DNA of 64,000 nt, taken from NCBI GenBank assembly GCA_024234935.1, contig JACKNI010000004.1, positions 158,556 through 222,555 on the forward strand, read 5' to 3'. Origin of the DNA: Chromatiales bacterium. GTDB lineage: Bacteria > Pseudomonadota > Gammaproteobacteria > Steroidobacterales > GCA-2729495. The translations under genes and the position numbers were made by a program. Positions 57,538-64,000 of the stretch are shown here, one piece after another. The notes under the pieces were generated by a model. That model was not told the DNA's origin, ran no database searches, and saw only the letters and a program-made list of their open reading frames with translations. The first letter of the stretch is position 1, and every line of letters starts with the position of its first letter.

Positions 57538-59163
57538 ATGACCCAAGCATCTGCCGACGCAGCCGGGCCCGCACGGTCACCTCGTGTAGCGCCGGCGGGG
57601 CTGTTCAATCTGGCGATCATCGCGGTGGTCGCGATGTGTCTGCTGGTGACCTACTCCGACGCCATCGACCGGATGCTCGTACGCTGGGGCGCCGACGAGT
57701 ACAACCACGCCTACATGATCCCCTTTGTGGCCTTCTACCTGTTCTGGTTGCGGGCGAAGGATCTCGACTCACTGGACCCCGTTGGCTCGTGGCTGGGGGT
57801 GGGCTGTCTGGGGGTCGGCCTGGTACTGCAAGTGCTTGGTGCCCTGAGCGCCGTCTTCGAAATTTCCCAGTACGGTCTGATCATCTCCATCTGGGGCGTA
57901 GCGGTTGCAGCAGCGGGCCTGCGTGGTGTGACCGTGCTCTGGGTGCCACTCGTTTATCTGCTCTTCATGGTGCCGCTGCCCAACTTCCTGGAGGCGCGGC
58001 TGACGGCCGGCCTGCAGTTGCTGTCCTCGCAGATCGGCGTGGCGGTGATCCGTGGTGCCGGCTTGAGCGTGTTTCTTGAAGGCAACGTGATTGATCTCGG
58101 CAGCTACAAGCTGCAGGTGGCGGAGGCCTGCAGCGGCATGCGCTACCTGTTCCCGCTGATGAGCTTCGGTTTCCTGTGTGCCGTACTGATGCGCGGACGC
58201 TGGTGGCAACGCGGCATCCTGTTTTTGTCCACCATTCCGATCACGATCCTCATGAACAGCTTCCGGATCGGGGTGATCGGCATTCTCGTCAATTACTACG
58301 GCATCGAGCAGGCAGAAGGCTTTCTGCATGACTTCGAAGGCTGGGTCATCTTCATGAGCTGCGTCCTGATCCTCTTTGCCGAGATCTGGGTCTTTGCGCG
58401 CATGGAGAAGCAGAAGTTTCTGCAGATCTTCGGCCTGGATATTCCGTCGCTGCCGGACTTGCTGAAACTGAATGGCCGGGTACGGCCAAATGCTCCGGTA
58501 CTCGTCAGTACGGCAGTGCTGGTCGTGGCGGGTGTCGCCGCGTTGACCGTCTCTCGTCCGGCACCCCACATTCCGGTACATGCGCCGCTCTATACCTTCC
58601 CGATGCAGGTCGGTGACTGGGAGGGTCGCGATGCGCCGGTCGATCAGCTGTCTCTCGATACGCTCAGGGTTGCTGACTACCTGATGTCGGTGTTCACCCG
58701 GTCAGGCGACCCGTCGCCGGTTGGCATGTGGATCGCCTATTACGATACCCAGGTGCAGGGCGTGTCGGCACATTCGCCGCGGGCCTGCCTGCCGGGGGGC
58801 GGATGGCAAATCGAGACGATTGGCGAATATGAGGTCCCGAATGTTCACCCGGACGGCAGTGCGCAGCGCGTCAATCGCGTGGTCATCTCCATGGGCGAGC
58901 AACGCCAGCTGGTCTATTACTGGTTTGCCCAACGCGGCCGTACAGTGACCAACGAGTTTCTGGTCAAGTGGTACATCTTCCTGGACGGCTTGACCAAGAA
59001 CCGGACCGACGGCGCACTGGTGCGCGTCACCACCGGTGTCGGTGACGTTGCGGACCTGCCTGCGGCAGACGCCCGTCTGCAGGCATTCGTGCACGATATG
59101 GATCCGAAGCTCAGCTATTACTTGCCAGGGGCATCTGTGCCGTTCAAGACTGCAACGCCATGA
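57538..59163 (+). CDS. exosortase D-type with EpsI domain, catalytic residues intact (copy 2)
   Basis: This is a 541-residue integral membrane protein with about eight helices. The catalytic triad candidates are all present: C198 (EACSGMR), R243 (NSFRIG) and H264 (FLHDFEGW). The C-terminal EpsI domain has HSPRACLPGGGW. This is the VPLPA-CTERM-type (XrtD) arrangement. It should cut the sorting signal and release proteins such as the four VPLPA-CTERM products in this window. Its stop overlaps the next gene (ATGA). Confidence 0.92.
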   Translation: MTQASADAAGPARSPRVAPAGLFNLAIIAVVAMCLLVTYSDAIDRMLVRWGADEYNHAYMIPFVAFYLFWLRAKDLDSLDPVGSWLGVGCLGVGLVLQVLGALSAVFEISQYGLIISIWGVAVAAAGLRGVTVLWVPLVYLLFMVPLPNFLEARLTAGLQLLSSQIGVAVIRGAGLSVFLEGNVIDLGSYKLQVAEACSGMRYLFPLMSFGFLCAVLMRGRWWQRGILFLSTIPITILMNSFRIGVIGILVNYYGIEQAEGFLHDFEGWVIFMSCVLILFAEIWVFARMEKQKFLQIFGLDIPSLPDLLKLNGRVRPNAPVLVSTAVLVVAGVAALTVSRPAPHIPVHAPLYTFPMQVGDWEGRDAPVDQLSLDTLRVADYLMSVFTRSGDPSPVGMWIAYYDTQVQGVSAHSPRACLPGGGWQIETIGEYEVPNVHPDGSAQRVNRVVISMGEQRQLVYYWFAQRGRTVTNEFLVKWYIFLDGLTKNRTDGALVRVTTGVGDVADLPAADARLQAFVHDMDPKLSYYLPGASVPFKTATP

Positions 59164-60260
59164 CGCGACCTGTGGTCCATCTCGTTGCGGCGGCGCGCCC
59201 GAACTTCATGAAAGTGGCACCGCTCTGGCATGCGCTGGTGGCGGACCAGACCTTCGATCCGCGGCTCATACATACCGGCCAGCACTACGATGCCAACATG
59301 TCCGATGCTTTTTTCAGCGATCTGCGCCTGCCGGAACCGCATCATCACCTCGGCGTGGGCAGTGGCAGCCATGCGGAGCAGACCGCCCGCGTGATGTTGA
59401 GCTATGAGCCGGTGGCGCTGGCTGAACGCCCGGCCTGGACCATCGTGGCGGGTGACGTGAATTCGACGGCGGCTGTGGCGATGGTCTGCGCAAAGCTTGG
59501 TATCCGGATCGTGCACCTCGAAGCAGGTCTGCGCAGCTTCGACCGCAGCATGCCTGAAGAACTCAATCGTCTGGTCACCGATGTGCTTGCCGATCTGCTC
59601 TGGACACCATCGCCGGACGGCGATGAGAATCTGCACAATGAGGGCATCCCTGCATCTCGCATCGAGCGCGTTGGCAACATCATGCTCGACTCCTATGAGC
59701 TGCTGCGCGGGCAGATCGAGGCTGATGGAACGGTCAGGCGACTGGGCCTGACGCCGCAACGCTACGCGGTGGTAACCCTGCATCGGCCGTCGAATGTCGA
59801 TGACAGTGCCACGCTGGCCACGCTGGTTGACGAACTGCAGAAGGTCGCGGCCCGTTTGCCGCTGGTATTTCCCGTACATCCGCGTACGCTGAAGAATCTG
59901 CGCGAGTTTGGTCTGTATGAGCGGCTGGCAGCGACGCCCGGTGTGCAGCTCTGCGAGCCCGTGGGCTATGTGCAATTCATGAGCCTGGTCAGCAGTGCGT
60001 CGATGGCGATTACCGACTCGGGGGGCGTGCAGGAAGAAACGACCTATCTCGGCATTCCGTGCCTGACGCTCCGGCCAAATACCGAGCGCCCGGTTACGGT
60101 GACCAAAGGTACCAACCGGCTGCTGAAGCCGGATATGCTGATGACCGAAGTCTCCCGCGTGCTGGATGGCGACTGGCCACAGGGCCGTCGGCCTGATCTG
60201 TGGGACGGAAAAACGGCGGGTCGGTGTGTGGCGAGTTTGAAGAGGCTGGATCGCGGCTGA
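59160..60260 (+). CDS. wecB: UDP-N-acetylglucosamine 2-epimerase (non-hydrolysing)
   Basis: This 366-residue cytosolic enzyme makes UDP-ManNAc. Family motifs are seen: LVAAARPNFMKVAP at the start, HTGQHYD, VAGDVNST, HLEAGLRS, then VTLHRPSN and the late DSGGVQEE with GTNRLL. The gene overlaps the exosortase gene by four bases. Its last codons (LDRG and the stop) lie within a REP element. It suggests ManNAc-type sugars for a surface polysaccharide. Confidence 0.9.
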   Translation: MTRPVVHLVAAARPNFMKVAPLWHALVADQTFDPRLIHTGQHYDANMSDAFFSDLRLPEPHHHLGVGSGSHAEQTARVMLSYEPVALAERPAWTIVAGDVNSTAAVAMVCAKLGIRIVHLEAGLRSFDRSMPEELNRLVTDVLADLLWTPSPDGDENLHNEGIPASRIERVGNIMLDSYELLRGQIEADGTVRRLGLTPQRYAVVTLHRPSNVDDSATLATLVDELQKVAARLPLVFPVHPRTLKNLREFGLYERLAATPGVQLCEPVGYVQFMSLVSSASMAITDSGGVQEETTYLGIPCLTLRPNTERPVTVTKGTNRLLKPDMLMTEVSRVLDGDWPQGRRPDLWDGKTAGRCVASLKRLDRG

Positions 60261-60272
60261 AGCCGCTCCCAC
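60249..60272. repeat. REP element overlapping the 3' end of wecB
   Basis: GATCGCGGCTGAAGCCGCTC is a copy of the REP core. It covers the wecB stop codon (TGA 60258-60260). Confidence 0.85.
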
Positions 60273-60286
60273 AAAGAGGGTTTGGT

Positions 60287-62662
60287 GTGAAGTACGGAAA
60301 ATATCTGGCTGGACTGGTTGCGGTGCTGCTGCTGGTGGCGTGTGCTTCGCCGGAGGAGCGTGCCGCCGAGTATCTGGCCAAGGCGCAGGCTTTCTATGAC
60401 GAAGGCGAGTACGTCAAGGCCAAACTGGAGGCACAGAACGCGGCCCAGGTTGAACCGAAGAATTCCAAAGCCCGCTATCTGCTGGCGCTCGTTGCCGAGA
60501 AGGACGAGAAATACCAGGAGATGTTCGGTCACCTGATGGTGGCTGTGGACGGCGACCCGAACAATATTGAAGCGCGCATCAAGCTCGGTACGCTGTATTT
60601 TCTCGGCCAGGCCTGGGATGAGGCTGCCAAGCAGGCGACCGAACTGCTGAAGATGGCGCCAAACGATGCCCGGGTTCACCTGCTGCAGGCGCGTGTACTG
60701 GTGCAGAAGGGCGATCGCGACGGCGGTATCGCCGAGATCGACAAGTCGCTGGCGCTCGATCCGGATTACGCCGATGCGATCATCCTGAAAGCCGCCGCCG
60801 ACTCGATGGAGAGCCTTGACGAGGGCCTGAAGACCCTCGACACCGCCATCGCCCGGTTGCCGGCCGAGAAGAGCCGGCCGCTGCGCGAGCTGCGCGTGAT
60901 CATGCTCTCTCAAGCGAAGCGCCTCGACCAGGTCGAGACGAGCCTGCAGTCGCTGGCGGCGGATTTCCCCAAGGAGCAGTCCTACCAGTTTCAGCTGGCC
61001 CAGTTCTATACCAGCCAGGGCCGCGTTGACGATGCCGAGAAGCTGTTGAAGGGACTCACCGAGCGTGATCCGACCGACACAGACAAACAGCTCGGCTATG
61101 TGCAGTTCCTCGCCACCCAGCGCGACCAGGACAAGGCCGAGGCCGCGTTGCGCGAGTTCATCAACCAGAATCCGGATGCCGACAAGTTGCGGCTGGCGCT
61201 CGGCCAGTTGCTGGAAACCCGCGAGCGTCCGGAGGATGCGAAGCTTGCCTATCAGGGCCTGGCGGAGCGCAGCCCGAAGAGCGTTGAAGGTCTGAAAGCG
61301 CGTAGCCGCATCGTGGCGATCGAGATTCGTGCCGGTCATCTCGATGTGGCTGCAAAGCTGATAGAAAAAATTCTCGTGGATGCACCGGATGATCCGGGTG
61401 CGCTGCTGTTCCGCGCCGGACTGCGTTTCCAGGACAAGAAGTACGACGATGCGATTGCGGATCTGCGTCTGGTGCTGCGCAAGGAGGCCGACAATGAGCG
61501 GGCGCTGTTGCTGCTCGGGCAGGCCTATGCGCAGAAGGGCGACCTTACGCTGGCGAAAGACACCTATCGCCGTGTGCTTGAGGTGGATGCCAAGTCCGAG
61601 GAGGGTCTGCAGCAACTGGCTGTGCTGCATGCGATGGCCGGAGAATTTCCGGAAGCTGAAGAACTGTTGCGGAAGCTGGTTGCGCTGAAGCCTGATGATG
61701 CACTGGCGTCCGGGCGGCTGGTTGAAGTCCTGATGGCGCAGGGACAGAGCGAGAAGGCCGAAGCCGAGGCGCGGCGTCTCGCCGCCTTGTCCGGTCAGGA
61801 GGGCGTTGGCGATTTCTCGCTGGGCCGTGTGCTCGCGCAAAAGAAGGACTACAGCGGGGCTGCCGAGGCGTTCAGGAAATCAGCCGCAGCGCGCAAGAAC
61901 GATCCCTTGCCGCTGGAGGGCCTGGTGCGCTCGTTGCTAGCTGCCGGCAAGCCGGATGATGCGATTGCGGTGCTGAACAAGGAACTCAACAATACCGAAA
62001 ACGAGCTGTTTGCGAAGTTCCTGCTGGGCGGGATCTACGGCGGGCAGGGTGAGCCGGACAAGGCGGTGTCCTATCTGGAGGAAGTGGTTGCGAAGAAACC
62101 GGATTCCGTCGTTGCCTGGCAATCGCTGGCCGGCACGTATCGCAACGATATCAATGCCCGCATCAAGGTTTATGAGCGCGGCCTCAAGGCCAACCCGAAC
62201 AACGTGGAGTTGACCATGCTGCTGGGCACTGAACTGGAGCGGGCCACGCGGCGCGACGATGCCATCAAACTCTATGAAAACCTGCTGAAAGCCAGTCCCG
62301 ACGTCGAGCCGGCCACGAATAATCTGGCCGCGCTGCTGCTCGACTATCGCACGGACAAAGCGAGCATGGTGCGGGCCCTCGAACTGGCGAAGAAACTGGA
62401 AAAATCGGATAACCCGGCGGTACTCGACACGCTCGGCTGGGCGCACTATCGGAACGGGCAGTATGCCGAGGCGGTCGGCGTGCTGGAGCGTGTGGTCGCG
62501 AAAGCCGGGCAGTATCCGATATTCCACTACCACCTCGGCATGGCCTACCTTGCTTCAGGCAACAAGGTAGGCGCGAAGCAGGAGCTGAAGCGCGCCGTAG
62601 ACGAGGCCCAGTCCGACTATCCCGGCCTGGAGGAAGCCCGCGCGGCGCTGAAGAAGCTGTAA
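60287..62662 (+). CDS. TPR-repeat lipoprotein of the exosortase system, PrsT-like (copy 2)
   Basis: This is a 791-residue paralogue of the lipoprotein at 55030, with lipobox LLVAC and the same opening (ASPEERAAEYLAKAQAFYDEG). About twenty TPR units follow, and a GWAHYRNGQYAEAVGVLERVV segment near the end corresponds to GWAYHRAGEFAQAASVLERVV in copy 1. It starts at GTG 60287 with AGAGG upstream. Order and similarity show that exosortase plus TPR lipoprotein were duplicated as a unit, with the epimerase gene inserted between members of the second copy. Confidence 0.86.
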   Translation: MKYGKYLAGLVAVLLLVACASPEERAAEYLAKAQAFYDEGEYVKAKLEAQNAAQVEPKNSKARYLLALVAEKDEKYQEMFGHLMVAVDGDPNNIEARIKLGTLYFLGQAWDEAAKQATELLKMAPNDARVHLLQARVLVQKGDRDGGIAEIDKSLALDPDYADAIILKAAADSMESLDEGLKTLDTAIARLPAEKSRPLRELRVIMLSQAKRLDQVETSLQSLAADFPKEQSYQFQLAQFYTSQGRVDDAEKLLKGLTERDPTDTDKQLGYVQFLATQRDQDKAEAALREFINQNPDADKLRLALGQLLETRERPEDAKLAYQGLAERSPKSVEGLKARSRIVAIEIRAGHLDVAAKLIEKILVDAPDDPGALLFRAGLRFQDKKYDDAIADLRLVLRKEADNERALLLLGQAYAQKGDLTLAKDTYRRVLEVDAKSEEGLQQLAVLHAMAGEFPEAEELLRKLVALKPDDALASGRLVEVLMAQGQSEKAEAEARRLAALSGQEGVGDFSLGRVLAQKKDYSGAAEAFRKSAAARKNDPLPLEGLVRSLLAAGKPDDAIAVLNKELNNTENELFAKFLLGGIYGGQGEPDKAVSYLEEVVAKKPDSVVAWQSLAGTYRNDINARIKVYERGLKANPNNVELTMLLGTELERATRRDDAIKLYENLLKASPDVEPATNNLAALLLDYRTDKASMVRALELAKKLEKSDNPAVLDTLGWAHYRNGQYAEAVGVLERVVAKAGQYPIFHYHLGMAYLASGNKVGAKQELKRAVDEAQSDYPGLEEARAALKKL

Positions 62663-62675
62663 GAGCGGCCGCAGG

Positions 62676-62747
62676 GGCGGCTTCAGTCGCGATTCCCGGC
62701 TACAATTGCATGGGATCGCGGCTGAAGCCGCTCCCACAGCTTTTTTT
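62676..62747. repeat. inverted REP pair with terminator-like T-run
   Basis: GCGGCTTCAGTCGCGATTCCC (split across 62677-62697) and the inverse GGGATCGCGGCTGAAGCCGC (62712-62731) form a long hairpin followed by eight T. It probably ends the TPR lipoprotein transcript. Confidence 0.85.
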
Positions 62748-62764
62748 TGCATGGAAGAGCACCG

Positions 62765-64000
62765 ATGTCCGGCCCCCTGACAGGCGTACGCATACTTGAA
62801 ATCACCGCAGTCGTGCTCGGTCCGTGGGCCTGTCAGATGCTCGCCGACATGGGTGCCGAAGTCATCAAGATCGAGCCGCCTTATGGCGACAGCAACCGTT
62901 CGCTCGGCGCCTACCGCAACAAGGGCATGGCGGCGCTCTACCTGACCTGCAACCGCAACAAGCGCAGCATCGTGCTTGATCTCAAGCAGCCAGCGGCCGT
63001 AGCCGCGGCGCTGAAACTGGCGAAGAATGTCGATGTGGTCATACACAACAACCGCCCGCAGGTGATGACCAAGCTTGGCCTCGACTATGCAGCCTTCAAG
63101 GCCGTGAATCCGAAGATCATCTATTGCGGTACCTACGGTTACGGTGCGGCAGGCCCCTATGGCACGCGGGGCGCGCTGGATGATTCCATCCAGGCGGTCA
63201 GCGGCATCGCAATGCTCAACGAGATGGTGCTCGGCGAGCCGCGCTATCTGCCGACCATCGTCGCCGACAAGACCACGGCGATGCAGGTGGTCTCGGCGGT
63301 AACCGCCGCGCTCTACAGCCGCGAGCGCACCGGCAATGGTCAGGAAATCGAAGTGCCGATGTTCGAGACCATGGTGTATTACACGATGGCCGAGCACCTG
63401 TGGGGCATGGCTTTCGAGCCGCAGATCGGCGGGCCAGGCTACACGCGCCTGATGAGTCATCACCGCAAGCCGTACAAGACCAAGGACGGCTACATCGCGA
63501 TCCTGCCGTACCTCGACGCTCACTGGGAAGTGTTCTGCAAGCTGAGCGGCCACGAAGAGCTGATCACCGACGCGCGTTTCACCACGCTGTCGAAGCGGGT
63601 GGCGAATATCGACGACACCTACCAGGAAACCGCGAGAATCATGCTCACGCGGACCACGGCAGAGTGGCTGGAGATGTTCAGCAAGACCAGCGTGCCGACC
63701 AACATGGTGAACACGCTGCAGGGGCTGAAGGATGATCCGCACCTCAATGCGGTTGGTTTCTGGCAGGAAGTCGATCATCCGACCGAAGGCCGCCTGCGCA
63801 TGACGCGTTATCCGGTGACCTTCTCCGAAACGCCGGCCAGCGTGCGGCGCCTGCAGCCGCGACTCGGCGAGCACACCGTCGAAGTCCTGCGCGAAGCCGG
63901 CCTCGCCGAGGCCGATATCCAGGTGATGCTGGGTACAAAAGCTGCGGTAGGAGCGTCGGTAGGAGCGGCTTCAGCCGCGATTCTTCCGGCAGGGGGAAAG
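62765..64000 (+). CDS. class III CoA-transferase (CaiB/BaiF family), partial
   Basis: The reading frame starts at ATG 62765 and stays open to the end of the window (412 residues seen). It has the family N-terminus (GVRILEITAVVLGPWACQMLADMGAEVIKIEPP), RNKRSIVLDLK, and GALDDSIQAVSG with the catalytic Asp candidates D139/D140. TNMVNTLQGLKDDPHL and RMTRYPVTFSETP follow. It should move CoA between carboxylic acids; the substrate is unknown. From about residue 393 the translation passes through a REP element (A-V-G-A...), giving an Ala-rich tail without stop by 64000. Confidence 0.9.
   Translation, partial: MSGPLTGVRILEITAVVLGPWACQMLADMGAEVIKIEPPYGDSNRSLGAYRNKGMAALYLTCNRNKRSIVLDLKQPAAVAAALKLAKNVDVVIHNNRPQVMTKLGLDYAAFKAVNPKIIYCGTYGYGAAGPYGTRGALDDSIQAVSGIAMLNEMVLGEPRYLPTIVADKTTAMQVVSAVTAALYSRERTGNGQEIEVPMFETMVYYTMAEHLWGMAFEPQIGGPGYTRLMSHHRKPYKTKDGYIAILPYLDAHWEVFCKLSGHEELITDARFTTLSKRVANIDDTYQETARIMLTRTTAEWLEMFSKTSVPTNMVNTLQGLKDDPHLNAVGFWQEVDHPTEGRLRMTRYPVTFSETPASVRRLQPRLGEHTVEVLREAGLAEADIQVMLGTKAAVGASVGAASAAILPAGGK
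63947..63985. repeat. REP element in the 3' end of the CoA-transferase frame
   Basis: GTAGGAGCGTCG is followed by GTAGGAGCGGCTTCAGCCGC and GATTCT. The REP copy lies in frame in the CoA-transferase gene and appears to extend its C-terminus. Confidence 0.8.

Noticed and set aside
60044..61840. 598-codon minus-strand frame
   Set aside because: It is opposite wecB and the second TPR lipoprotein, with shadow-type composition.
62555..63874. 439-codon minus-strand frame
   Set aside because: It mirrors the CoA-transferase gene, whose motifs are clear on the plus strand.

Overview
The window is GC-rich bacterial chromosome, most likely from a gammaproteobacterium. The evidence is VPLPA-type PEP-CTERM/exosortase genes, short REP palindromes with the core GGAGCGGCTTCAGCCGC, a MetA/MetY methionine pair, and an AgmX/TolQR-type operon. 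I cannot assign a genus. There is no transposase, integrase or CRISPR array. Genes are closely packed and many are coupled by 4-base overlaps.

Layout. (a) 1-6681: a DUF4266 lipoprotein, a DUF3570 outer-membrane protein and an ApbE-type flavin transferase, separated by a trehalose pair (fused TPS/TPP and a GH15 glucosidase/trehalase). (b) 6747-9907: a translationally coupled pair, a GNAT-BKACE fusion and a cyanophycin-synthetase-like ATP-grasp ligase whose Mur-ligase domain is shortened and has lost its P-loop. (c) 9944-11468: divergent exported NmrA-like and CpcT/CpeT-like genes. (d) 11560-21312: a c-di-GMP-I riboswitch, then a ten-gene operon (TlpA-like thioredoxin, TPR proteins, TPR lipoprotein, TolQ/ExbB, two ExbD/TolR, AgmX/PglI TonB-like protein) that looks like an energised envelope machine. 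(e) 21324-24264: a radical-SAM gene with the two rSAM-associated glycosyltransferase-like genes. (f) 24735-26394: a small exported protein, a 2Fe-2S ferredoxin, and a divergent protein resembling red chlorophyll catabolite/bilin reductases. (g) 26454-28863: a 39-aa membrane peptide and an OmpR/CpxR-type two-component system with CpxR-like boxes. (h) 28950-33144: adrenodoxin-type ferredoxin, a MaoC-like protein lacking its catalytic pair, tRNA-Ala(CGC), and metA-metY. (i) 33177-36016: a hypothetical protein, a broken GspE/PilB ATPase and a Sel1 protein.

(j) 36076-44012: three VPLPA-CTERM surface proteins, a secreted FG-GAP-like protein, two glycosyltransferases and a prolyl-hydroxylase-like enzyme. 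(k) 44060-47186: two tandem TPR-methyltransferases whose methyltransferase halves are almost identical at DNA level. (l) 47338-52337: SlyD, a SEC-C protein, an MscS channel, a short protein, an SDR and an alpha/beta hydrolase. (m) 52470-62662: a GEMM-like leader and a fourth VPLPA-CTERM protein, followed by a duplicated exosortase-EpsI plus TPR-lipoprotein module with a UDP-GlcNAc 2-epimerase. (n) 62765-64000: a class III CoA-transferase running off the end.

Two themes stand out. One is cell-surface construction: exosortase sorting with its substrates, glycosyltransferases and TPR lipoproteins. The other is second-messenger control: a clear c-di-GMP-I riboswitch precedes the TolQR/AgmX operon and a related but deviating leader precedes a sorted surface protein. 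The strongest candidates for undescribed biology are the riboswitch-controlled TolQR/AgmX machine with its mismatched ExbD pair, and the GNAT-BKACE/cyanophycin-synthetase-like pair.
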